Positions 11,629-21,599 of a stretch of 64,000 bases of DNA are shown here, one piece after another. The notes under the pieces were generated by a model. The model worked only from the letters and a program-made list of their open reading frames with translations, ran no database searches and was not told where the DNA came from. The stretch spans positions 1,182,501-1,246,500 of the forward strand of contig JACEFZ010017425.1 in assembly GCA_014155875.1 (NCBI GenBank), in the 5' to 3' direction. The position numbers and the translations under genes are program-made. The DNA is from Cepaea nemoralis (lineage: Eukaryota; Mollusca; Gastropoda; Stylommatophora; Helicidae). The stretch's first letter is position 1, and the number at the start of each line of letters is the position of its first letter.

Positions 11629-12030
11629 CAGTGGTTCTCAACCGGTGGGGAATCCCCCCCCCCCCCAGGGGGGAATTTCAGGGGGGAATTTTAGGGTTTC
11701 CGGGGGAGGGGGGGGGAAGGAATTAAGATTATTTTAAGATCGCATTAATACAAGAACTAGTTACTTGATATTGCTTTTCCCTCTAAGTTTTACGGCTCTG
11801 TTCTTCTCACCCTAATGAAATTCGTTTTATAACGTACGTAGACCCACAAATCACGTTTTATGTAGATGTCTAGACTTGTTCTAGTATGTGTTATTACATT
11901 TAGCTTCCATTTTTATGTATACTGTGTAAAAAAAAAGGGGGGGGGGGATTTATAGGGAGGAAATTTGAAAGAGGGGAATGACGTTCTGAACATATGGTAA
12001 AGGGAGGCCAAAAAAGGTTGAGAACCACTG
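11629..12030. mobile_element. 402-bp hAT-type MITE
   Basis: The left end reads CAGTGGTTCTCAACC and the right end GGTTGAGAACCACTG, a perfect 15-bp terminal inverted repeat of the sort common in hAT elements. It is flanked by an 8-bp target duplication, GTTTAAAA (11621-11628) and GTTTAAAC (12031-12038), with one mismatch. The interior has C- and G-homopolymers and no ORF, so it is non-autonomous. Confidence 0.9.
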
Positions 12031-12150
12031 GTTTAAACATTCAAATCCACACTGATGCGTATCAAGCCAAAGATGTAAGTGTTATACTTACTAAATTGTT
12101 CAAATGGCACTCTTCCGAATAACGGTCGTAAATTATTTAGTGTAGTAGTA

Positions 12151-12331
12151 AGAACTCCGACGCGGAGCAAACACGGCAGGGTCTTCTGATTTTCAGAAGC
12201 GTACCCCTTTCTTCAAGTGTTTCGGCTCCTTTACACTCCTGACACTCTCTTGGGGCGGAACCGTCCGGGTCATGACTCCGGGCGTCTGTCCCCTGCCGTG
12301 GAGACGTTCTTTCGGTCATTTAGTTATCCCT
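12151..12331 (-). repeat. ~181-bp direct repeat, copy 1 (3' terminus of the HERO-like element)
   Basis: The segment from AGAACTCCGACGCGGAGC to TTTAGTTATCCCT is the 3'-terminal part of the retrotransposon. It is roughly 90% identical to 17434-17615 in the same orientation. Small potential hairpins are visible (CTCCG/CGGAG; TTCTGA/TCAGAA), as often found in R2-type 3' regions recognised by the element's own RT. Confidence 0.8.
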
Positions 12332-14550
12332 AATGTTACGCTTGTCCCTTTGCTGTTACTTTGTCCATTCTCAAGCCCTCCCTCCCTCGGTGGGGAGAGC
12401 CCTTGGAGACTGTGCCTGCCTCTTGACACGTGTGGTCGTGGGATGCTAGTTTCATCCCCCACCACGGCCTCTGTCGCTTCCACTTATCTCCGTTGCCGTG
12501 TGCTTTCCTCGTGCTCCGTTCATGGCACCACACCCTTTTCGGAAGCCGGATTCTTCCTTTCTACTCGGACCTACCTCTTGGTCTGTCTGCAACTGACCAC
12601 GTAGTATGTATATCTCGTGACAATGTGAGGCGGAGGTTATTATGGCAGCTATGCTAAATGTGTTAGGACTGGGAGCGATCTACGGTCGATTACCGCTATA
12701 TTGTGAAGGTTGGACGCCGGCCGAAATTTGCGTGATTGACTACACTGGGACCCGCCACCACGTTCGAAGGAAGGGCTAAAGAACTGACATGAGACGTTGT
12801 AAAGTTCGTGGTCTTGATTGAGAAATCGTTGGTCTTGCAGTCACCGCTTCTAACCACACTAGTACCGAGACCTGTCCCACTCTAGGTTGCGACAGTTCCA
12901 AAGCCAGAGCGAGGCCTTTTCGGCTGCCTCAGACAGTTGATTTTGGGCCCGGGTCCTTGATCGTCCTTTCAGATCCATTCGCTTCAGCACGTCAAACACG
13001 GAGTGGGAGACAAGACCCCTAGCGCCTACCTCGATGACGAACAGCCTGACGGTGTAACCCTCCTGTCTGAGAATTGCGACCATTTCATCGTACTTCGCCA
13101 TCTTGAACACGTGTCGCTCCTCAATATTCGATTCGTATGGGGCAGTCAGCTCAATCAGCGTTAGCTGCTTGGCTGACGAGGAACTAAGTACGATATCAGG
13201 GTGCAAGCCAAACTTTTGGATCACCTCAGCGTATTTGCCACGGTCCTTTAGGTCTACGGTCAGTTCCCAGTCCCTCGCACCATCGAAGACGGTAGCAAGC
13301 AGCAAGCCGTCAGCTTTCCCATTTTTGCGCCCTGCTCGGACGAAGGAAATTTCCATCGGCCTCGGTTTGTGCCCCTGTCTGTTTGCATCCATTCGTGCCA
13401 CGTCCACTATTGCGGCCAACTCAGTCAGGACCTTGTTGTGCCGCCACGTGAACCTCCCTTGGGTCAGGGCGACCTTACAACCAGACAGCACGTGATCCAC
13501 TGTCTGGATCATCTTGGCTCTCTTACAGAGGGGACAGAACGGGTCGACGGTTTTCACCCACTTGGCCAAGTTGGCCCCTGATGGCAGGACATCGTAAAGG
13601 GATCGGATGACAAAACATAGCCACAGTGGTGCCATGTTCCAGATCTCCCTCCACGTGATGGATCTCTACAAAACCGCCTTCCATGACATCCACTGCGCCT
13701 GCTGTGCTTGCTGGGCAGCCTTGCGGACTCTTCCGTCATCTTCCTCCTTGCGGATCTCCTTAATCACCAGGTCCCTGCATTCCTTGGCCGACGACGCCTT
13801 TGACCACATCGGATCATTCACATGGAATCCGAACCCATGCTTGCCAACCTGGGTATAGCCCATTACCTCCTTCAGCTGGAGTGTGACCTGGGCTTGGTCG
13901 ACTGCGCTGACGACTTTCCACTACCTTCCCGTCCTCAAGGCGGGGACTGAAGCGCTGACCGTTATATCTGGAGACTCACGCAGCGATCATCGCGAGTCTG
14001 GCTTTTCCGGCTTTAAACGCTTCCACGAGGGACTGGAACGGGAGGACGAGCTTGCTCTGCTTACAATACAATGCGACAATCGTGAGACACGTGGGTACTC
14101 CAAGCCACTTTCGTATGTACCTGCTTGTCGTGCCCTCCATGGTGCTCACTGTGGTTACGCCCACATCGTATATCAGCAGCGGCCACAGGAGTTTCGGAAT
14201 AAGCATATAATGGAGGACCTAGGTTTTGAACTTGCCTATCAGCCTGGTTTTATCGATGGTACTTAGGTCGTTCGTCAGCATTGCTTGTATCTCCGCCACC
14301 GCGTTCCTATCCGTCAGGTTTGAGTCGTACACACGTCCGAGACTCTTCACAGGCTCCTCCATCATCGTGGGAATCGCCTGTCAGGACACCGTGAACCTCC
14401 TTACCCTTCATGATCGACATGCTTCTCGATTTCTTTTGTTTGAAGCTCATCCTGCACTAGCGAATCCGATCGTCTAGTCTGAGGAGAACGCTGCGGGCAT
14501 CGCTCTCCTTCGGTGTCAGGATTGCCGTATCGTCCATGAAGGCCTTAAGC

Positions 14551-15383
14551 CAGTGTTTCTCAACCTTTTTTGTGCTATGCCCCACTTAAGCCTTTCTAAA
14601 ATTCTTAGGCCCCCCCCCCCTCCCCCCAAAACATATGCATCATTTTTTAATATTCAAAAATTGAAATGTTCACTAAAGAAACTTGAAATTCTTTTTTTTT
14701 TTTAAGAAGGGCTCGCGGTTCTCAGAGGGGTCAGAGCCCCCCCCCCCCCCCCCCGGTCCCGCGTCCCTGTGTGTCGGTTGTGTTGGGTGAATTTTTTTTT
14801 TTTTTTTTGGTTTGGCGGTTACCGAAGACTGGTTCCCCCGCCTCCCCCTTTTTTGTGTGAACCCTTAGTCTCACTGTGAGCTATTGCCCACAGTGGTCCA
14901 CCAGGCCCACATCTAAGGTTAAGGTGAAGATATGTGAGGGTTTTTATTTGATCATCCCGGTCCCCGACCAAACCAGGCGCACTACTGGTGGGGGGGGGGG
15001 GGGGGGGTTGTAGCAGCAAATGCACCCGATCCTAGCCAAAGGACCGATAGGTTTTAGGAAGAAAACACTAGGAAATTATTGAGCAAACACAGTAAGTAAA
15101 TTTTCAAAACATATAATGGAGAACTGAAATTCAAGTACAAAATAATTTTAATGAAAGATTTTTCTATATTATTTTAATTATTAGTAATTATTTAAATTTA
15201 GTGAGATCCTTGCGCTTGATGGTTGCTGCAAAGAGATTTTATGTCAGGTTCCAATTTAGTTAACTTCAGTCTCAAGTCTCCCCGTTTTGTTATATCCAGC
15301 CGATTTCTTCCATTTTCGAATTGCCCCCCTTAACAATCGAATTGCCCCCCTGTGGGGCGTGGGCCCCACGTTGGGAAACACTG
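14551..15383. mobile_element. 833-bp non-autonomous hAT-like element inside the HERO RT domain
   Basis: The left end is CAGTGTTTCTCAACC and the right end GTTGGGAAACACTG, imperfect inverted repeats related to those of the MITE at 11629-12030. The target duplication is an exact 8 bp, CCTTAAGC, at 14543-14550 and 15384-15391. The interior has C-, T- and G-homopolymers and no transposase. It landed four codons upstream of the FMDD catalytic motif of the host RT. Confidence 0.92.
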
Positions 15384-15600
15384 CCTTAAGCAGTGTCGTG
15401 TTCACCTCTTCACTGAGTCTCGGACCGTGTGCATAGCCGGATGCCGCGTCCAGTATGACCTGCATGGCCATGACAAATAGTATCGGCGAAATCGTACATC
15501 CCATGGCAATACCCATTTGCAAGTCGATCCATCTGGTCGTGAACGTTTTGGTCGAGAACCGAAGAGAGAACCCCGAGAAGTACAGCACTAGCATTTCCGT

Positions 15601-15629
15601 TATGTTAGTTAGTTAGTTAGTTAGTTAGT
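15601..15629. repeat. (TTAG)n microsatellite
   Basis: About six TTAG units within the HERO-like RT region; the tract breaks the coding frame there. Confidence 0.85.
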
Positions 15630-17433
15630 CGCAGTTCCAACTTCACAGCAACGGGTCGTCCCTATTATGCTCCGTTCCTGTGCCAGTGAATATCACACAA
15701 AATGCTTCCCACTGCCCAATGTGAAAAGTGGAAAAGACAGGAGTCTCGACAAACAACAGCCCGCACAGATACACTGTGCATAATGCCGCCGCCAGAATGT
15801 CAACACACCTGTACCCCACGAAACATCCAATTCATCTCTGATGGAATGGGCAGTAATTTTCCTATCTGGATGTTTCCTAGATGTTCATCTATACAGTCCA
15901 CGAAAATACAGTTCATCACCAACGGCAGTGGCAGTCAACCGATCCACTTCCTTCCCGACCATAACATTTCCGTTATGTTCTCGGGCACGTGATAAGCCTT
16001 GAGTGCATGCCACAACAACTGGTGTGGCTCTGACCCATATGCGTTCGCCAGGTCCAACCATATTACGTGGAGTTCCTTCTTCTTCATCTTCGCTCTCTGG
16101 ATAGCATCCCAGATCATGATACTGTGCTCGAGACAACCGGGGACTCCGGGTAGCCCCCCTTTTTTAACCGCTGTCTCGATGTACTTGTTCCCCGTCAAGT
16201 ACTTCGTGATCCGACCGGACATGGTCGAGAAGAATATTTTCCCCTCAACGTTCAGAAGAGAGATCGGCCTGAATTTGGTAATGGCGGCAGAGTTTTGCTC
16301 TATTGTGGAATGTAGATTCCGTTGGCATTCTTCCACTCCGTGCTAACGTGCTTTTGCTTCCACGCGGATTGCAGTAACCGGTGTAGTTTCGCCAGAACGT
16401 TCGGGCATCTATTATAGACTGTGTAAGGCACACCGTTGGGCCCCGGTGCTGACTTGGACTTCGCTTTCTTGACCACTGCAACTACCTCGCTCCACATCGT
16501 AGGCCTGGCATTGAACTCCAATGTTGGTTCTGCCGAGCTTGTGAGCCTCTCAATCTCTCCGAGTGGGACGTTCCGTTGGGCGTCGGAGTACGTCGTCACG
16601 AGGTGGTTCTCCAGTTCCTCTTTGCTGACTTCGAGGACGCCGGATAGCGACTGCTCGAACAGCCTCGTGTAAACTCGTATGGTTCCCGGAAGAACCTCTC
16701 ACGTTCTTGCCGGGTTTTCTGCAAAACCTTTTCTTTCCTCACCTCCTCAAGCAGTCTCTGCCGCCCAGTCTTTTGCGGCGGAGCTGCTTCCCTCCTCTCG
16801 CTGCTACCAAAATGACTCAGCGAGTGGTTACAATTTCTTCGAACTTTACTAGTTTCTCCTCAAGGGATATGTGCTTTAGCTCTTCTTCTAAAGGACGGGA
16901 CAACTTTGCGTCTAATGACGCCCACTCCTCCTTCCTGCTGGCATTAGGGAACTTGATCTTCTCCCTTTCGGAAGTGACATCGTCACCTGTGACATTAACA
17001 CGATTCTTATCAGCGACTCACCACCCTCTCTTTGAGGGCTACGCTGTCGTGTCTCATGTGACACACTCTCGCACTTCTTCATTCCGGCGTGAATTCTCAT
17101 TCTCCGGAAGGTCGGGAAGCTCCTACCACAAACGCATGGCCAGACCAACGTCCGTTGTTCTGAGCTCATGGTCGGGTGGACGGTCCTAGTCGTTTCCTTG
17201 AGGTCGCCAATGAATCCTTCAATCTCCCCCGCTCTCGCGGGATCTTGGAGGTGTTTTTTATTTAATTGTACTGCCATATTTGTTACGTGATGATGAGGTT
17301 TATACAGCGTTAGGGGTCATCAGCCCGGTCAGCTGTCGACCCCAATGGTGGGGACCATCGGTGGGACGAATTTACCACTGGGTAGTACTGGTCAGCCGCA
17401 GCAGTGAGTGGTGGACTAGCCACATGCAGTAGA

Positions 17434-17615
17434 AAGAACTCCGACGCGGAGCAAACACGACAGGGGCCTTCTGATCTTCAGAAGTGCACCGTTTTCTTCA
17501 AGTGTTTCGGCTCCTTTACACTCCTGTCACTTCTTGGGGTGGGCCCGTCCGGGTCATGAATCCCGGCGTCTGTCCCCTGCCGTGGAGACGTTCTTTCGGT
17601 CATTTAGTTATCCCT
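17434..17615 (-). repeat. ~182-bp direct repeat, copy 2 (5'-truncated second HERO copy joined head-to-tail)
   Basis: This repeats the 3' terminus of the element (12151-12331) immediately upstream of its 5' end, in the same orientation, and stops at 17615 where the transposon's own sequence resumes. The arrangement is 3'-end fragment followed by full element. Confidence 0.8.
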
Positions 17616-18269
17616 GATATATCTATTTCCACGTATAACTGATAGGTATACACTCCGACGACTGTGAGGGCCCTCTGGGTCCAGAAACATTTATTGCATC
17701 CATCGATCGGTCTAGCAGTCCACGTCACACTGAACCGGAAGTGAACAACAACACATTCAATGCTCGTTCCGATATGTACATTTTTTCCCCCCACAAAGAT
17801 ATGCTTTCGACAGTATTTACAACTTTTGTGCCACAATTTCCACATATAACTGTGAAATATTATTAGTACGTAATTCCATTTTCTCGGTTCTATATTTCAG
17901 TTCGTAGTGTTTAATATTTATTTGATTATATCACCTAATGAGGCCCTGCAAGGGATGCTTTGTTCGGAAGAGTGCCGTTCAAATTAATACTAGTGCCCAG
18001 ACCGAAGCGAGTCAAAGGTTGTTTGGGTGATTACTCAATATATGAATTATATATATGCATTTTGTGTGTGTCTGATTGTACTGATTATACAGTTTTCTCC
18101 ACAGCATAAAAACTCCACATTTGCTAGATAGGTTTTGATAGTCTGTTGTGAGATATCAGTCATTTACGAGGTGACAGGAATGGGTGTCATTATACTAATG
18201 TTCGATCATAAAGGCATGTTTCATAGCGTATATGATTGATGTATTGTCGGAGAAGATTCATTTGCCCAT
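17616..18269. other. Right arm of the 12.1-18.0-kb DNA transposon, then unassigned DNA
   Basis: 17616-17976 is the interior and right TIR of the DNA transposon. 17985-18269 is unassigned AT-rich DNA with no gene. Confidence 0.5.
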
Positions 18270-18520
18270 AGAAAAAGAAATTGTGTTGCGTATCCCTTAC
18301 GGGACGTTGCAGTCAACACCAGCATTTTTTCAGCTGCTGTTGATATACTAGGCAAGTGTTACGTTCAGTAGTTTGCCATTGCTTTCTGAACGACCGGCCC
18401 CTATACCTTTTTCGAACCCGGGTATACGGGCTCACAAACCGCGTTCGCAAGCCCTTAGCCACAGAGACCGGTTTGCCCATAGGCATATATAAATAACCTA
18501 CAATGTGATGATGCAAGCCA
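18270..18520 (-). mobile_element. tRNA-derived SINE, family 1 copy
   Basis: On the minus strand a tRNA-like head has an A-box-like GGTCTCTGTGGCTAAGGG and a B-box-like GGGTTCGAA. It is followed by a body containing GGTCGTTCAGAAAGCAATGG and CAAACTACTGAA. The same body occurs at 40255-40510 (+) and 42540-42760 (-), which defines a repeat family. No functional tRNA gene is implied. Confidence 0.7.
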
Positions 18521-18721
18521 AGCTTGCAAACATAGCCATAAACGTGTTGTTATAACTTAGATAACACACCAGCCATGATTGTACGATTACTGCCGGGAAA
18601 ATCACCAGGCAGTAGTACAAAAGCTTGTTGTCTATGATGGTGATTAGTTATGACTGTTAGTGAAGGATTGTAAGTATAATTTATGTTAGAAGGAATTAAG
18701 TACGTTGTAGAATTATTGCAA

Positions 18722-18824
<103 letters not shown>

Positions 18825-18889
18825 TTCATTGGCACCTTGCCGTCTTGACAGACGATAGTTTGTGCTTTAAAAAGGCATAATAACTTTTA

Positions 18890-21535
18890 CCTATGGCGGT
18901 AGCGCATGTGACTGATAAGGCCAATTTGCGCTGTAAATGTCCGTTCACAGTGGGTGCATGTGAACACGTGGTCATTTCCACCATCATGCACCATCTTACG
19001 TCTCAAACGCTCGGTGTGTGACTTATCTGCAATAATTTTCTCCTTTGTCTTTATTCAATTTCTGATGTTTGCCCTCCATGCAACACGTTCAGCGGCGACT
19101 TGCTCCCAATGTGCATTATCAATGTCTGTATCAATCATGTCCCGCTTACACACATCTTTGTATCGTAGTAGAGGCCGACCCTGAGATCTCTTACCCATCT
19201 GTAATTCACTAAAAAAGATGTCCTTTGGTATTCTACCATCATCCATCCCCCTAAGATGTCATATCCATCTAAGTCTACGAAGACTGAGCATGGAATAAAC
19301 TGTCACACAACCTGATCTTTCCAATACTTCAGTATTTGTGATTTTGTCTTGCCACTTAATACCAAGAATTCTTCGCAGACACCGCATATGAAAGCTGTTT
19401 AAATGTTTCTCTTGGTGTGAGTAAGTTGTCCAGGTTTCACTGCCATAAAGAAGAGTACTAAGGACACAGGCTTGATAGACAAGGACTTTTGTTTTTGCAG
19501 TAAGCTTCCTGTTCTCCCAGACTCTTTTTGTTAACCTGTTCATTGTTGTTGCTGCCTTACCAATCCGGATGTTGATTTCCTGATCTAGGGATAATTTGCT
19601 ATTTACCACTGATCCTAGATATGTAAAATGGTCTACCATCTCTAGTTCGGCGTCGTCAATAAAGATTGATGGTACCCCATGTGCACCTTGTGACATAATC
19701 TGTGTCTTCTTTTTGCTAATTGTTAAACCAAATTCAGAACAAGCATTGGAGAATGCAGATAGTAGACATTGCAATTCTTCCTCAAAGTGGGTCGTAACTG
19801 CAGCATCATCTGCAAAAAGCAACTCTCTGATCAGTACCCTCCTAATTTTGGTCTTGGCCTTCAATCTTTGAGCATTGTAAAGGCCGCCATCTGAGCGTGA
19901 GTGAATGTATATACCACCATCCTGATCACGAAAGGCATATTTCAGTAGAAGTGAAAAGTATATTCCAAAGAGGGTGGGAGCTAGTACACAACCTTGCTTA
20001 ACTCCACTCTTGATTTCAAATTCTTCAGAAGTTGCACCATCAAACTTGATTATACCCTTCATGCCTGTGTGGAACGATTCCACAATGGACAGAAGAGTTG
20101 GTGGGCAGCCAATCTTCTTTAGTGCCTTGAATAGACCCTCACGACTGACCAAATCAAATGCCTTTGTGAGGTCGATGAAGGCAATAAACAGTGGTTGATT
20201 CTGTTCACGGCATTTTTCTTGCATTTGTCGCAATGAGAATATCATATCAATGGTAGACCGGTTCTGTCGAAAGCCACACTGTGATTCGGGGTAGACTTGA
20301 TCTCCTAGGACTTGAAGTCTGCGCAGAACAATTCTGGCAAATACTTTTCCAACAATACACAGAAGTGAGATACCCCTATAGTTGTTGCACTCGCTCCGAT
20401 CGCCCTTGTTCTTGTACAGTGTTATGATGCTTGAATTTTTGAAATCCTGTGGGACTTGTCCTTCTCGCCAGCATAGCTCTATTAGCTGGTGGATCTGTAG
20501 AGTGAGTGTGTCTTGCCCACTCCTTATAACCTCTATTGGAATCCCATCCTTACCTGGAGCCTTGCCAGATGCAAGTTCATTTATAGCACACTTAACTTCT
20601 GATATGGTGGGAAGTGTGTCCAGGTGGTCAAGAGTTGGTAGAGCCTCTATGGCGTTGAGGCCATCATCCGCTAGTTTGGTCTCACTTGAGTAAAGCTCCA
20701 AATAGTGCTCTACCCATCTGTCCATCTGCTGTTTCTTGTCAGTGATGATTTCTCCAGTCAAGGTTTTCAATGGTGCACTTCTTTTGATCACTGGACCACA
20801 GGCTTTCTTTATTCCTTCATACATGCTTCTTATGTTTCCCTTATCACTTGCGATTTGAATGGACTCACATAACTTGATCCAATAATCATTTGCACACTGC
20901 CTGGCAGCCTTTCGCACATCCTTCCTAGCTTGCCTTAGTTCACTCAGAGTGTTACGCGTTGGTCTTTCCTTGTTTCTTAAGAGAGCTTTCTTCTTCTTAT
21001 CAATCAAGGGCTGCAGAGTCTCGCTGTTTGCCGCAAACCAGTCATGCCTCTTATGATCCATAGTGCCGTAAACCCCTACGGCAGTTTTATAAAGAGTTTC
21101 CTTAATTTGACCCCACTTTTCATTTACTGTACAATTTTCTGGTGTATCAGTGAAAGCGTCTTCAAGTTGCTGTTGAAACTGAAAGCACTTTTCAGGATCG
21201 TGAGTGTTAATAATATTAATCCTGGTGCTAGATTTGTGTTTAGCTGTGTAGATTCTTTTTGGTCTCAGTCTAACCCTTGCAACAACCAAAGAATGATCCG
21301 TATCACAGACAGCACTGTGGTAACTTCGAGTCAATGATATATGGTTCAGATGTTGTCTCCGTGTGATGAGAGACATAGATAGAGGATGATGACGATGTGA
21401 TGGGTCTAACGGTTCAATGGAAGTGGTACATTGAAAGAAAGGGGTTGGGCGGAGGCAGGAAGGTAGGTCGGGAACCTGTGATAGTTGTCTTAGAATGGTA
21501 TCCGAGGAAACCCAGTGGATGTACTTACACAGCAT
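18890..21535 (-). pseudogene. Non-LTR retrotransposon ORF2 with C-terminal C2H2 finger (LINE group B)
   Basis: A 758-codon frame (21535-19259) starts with the end of an APE-like endonuclease (CDTDHSLV, the SDH-type motif). It continues through a complete reverse transcriptase: DGIPIEVI, NYRGISLL, IAFIDLTKAFD, GVKQGCVLAPTLF, catalytic LLFADDAAV and SKKKTQIM. The thumb has LLYGSETWT and HMRCLRRILGIKWQD. An in-frame TGA at 19259-19261, then 19246-19055, another in-frame TGA, and then a C2H2 finger (CTHCERTFTAQIGLISHMRYRH) at about 18890-18965, all in one frame. The N-terminal endonuclease is missing, as expected for 5' truncation. With only two nonsense codons after the RT this is the best-preserved LINE in the window. 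Related fragments are at 44419-44995 and 50946-51415. Exact clade is not assigned. Confidence 0.85.
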
Positions 21536-21599
21536 GAGTGGGTGCCAGTGAATGGGTTGGCCCTAGTGGACGAATATTGAAGAGCAATGAAGTGTGCAC

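Larger units (their letters stand above)
12859..17277 (-). pseudogene. RT and restriction-like endonuclease ORF of the HERO-like element
   Basis: Minus-strand fragments, 5' to 3': 17277-16912 holds a CxC-type finger (CVCGRSFPTFRRMRIH...KKC). 16599-16300 holds the AKSKSAPGPNGVPY block typical of RLE-class reverse transcriptases. 16336-15935 has FRPISLLNVEGK and VIWLDLANAYGS, and 15594-15384 has GCTISPILF. The catalytic FMDD is at 14529-14540. 14206-13976 holds the thumb-like WPLLIYDVGVTTV and RKWLGVPTCL. 13863-12859 carries a knuckle (CPLCKRAKMIQTVDHVLSGC) and an endonuclease core with PDIV and LTLIELTAPYE. Several frameshifts and an in-frame TAG near 13666 make it inactive. The frame change across 14551-15383 is fully explained by the inserted element: 833 plus 8 bp is 1 modulo 3, and the flanking frames agree once it is discounted. 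Confidence 0.8.
12146..17429 (-). mobile_element. R2-superclade (HERO-like) non-LTR retrotransposon
   Basis: The element runs right to left. A short 5' untranslated stretch (17429-17278) precedes an ORF with an N-terminal zinc finger, a reverse transcriptase, a Cys/His knuckle and a restriction-like endonuclease (17277-12859). A ~500-bp 3' untranslated region ends near 12146 with a short (TAG)n-like tail. This domain order, with the endonuclease at the C-terminus, is that of R2/NeSL/HERO-type elements, which integrate by target-primed reverse transcription. It lies inside the 12106-17976 transposon and is interrupted by the hAT-like element at 14551-15383. Confidence 0.8.
12106..17976. mobile_element. 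DNA transposon (hAT/P/Merlin-like) hosting an R2-superclade retrotransposon
   Basis: The outer ends are a perfect 14-bp inverted repeat: GGCACTCTTCCGAA at 12106-12119 and its complement TTCGGAAGAGTGCC at 17963-17976. The flanks are an exact 8-bp target duplication, GTTCAAAT at 12098-12105 and again at 17977-17984. Its own sequence appears to be only 12106 to ~12145 plus ~17616-17976 (about 400 bp), so it was a MITE-sized element before the retrotransposon entered. An 8-bp duplication fits hAT, P or Merlin superfamilies; there is no transposase to decide between them. Confidence 0.85.

Noticed and set aside
12151..17615. ~180-bp direct repeats as LTRs of an LTR retrotransposon
   Set aside because: The enclosed ORF is a non-LTR RT with a restriction-like endonuclease. 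The repeats correspond to the element's 3' end and are not bounded by TG...CA or a common TSD.
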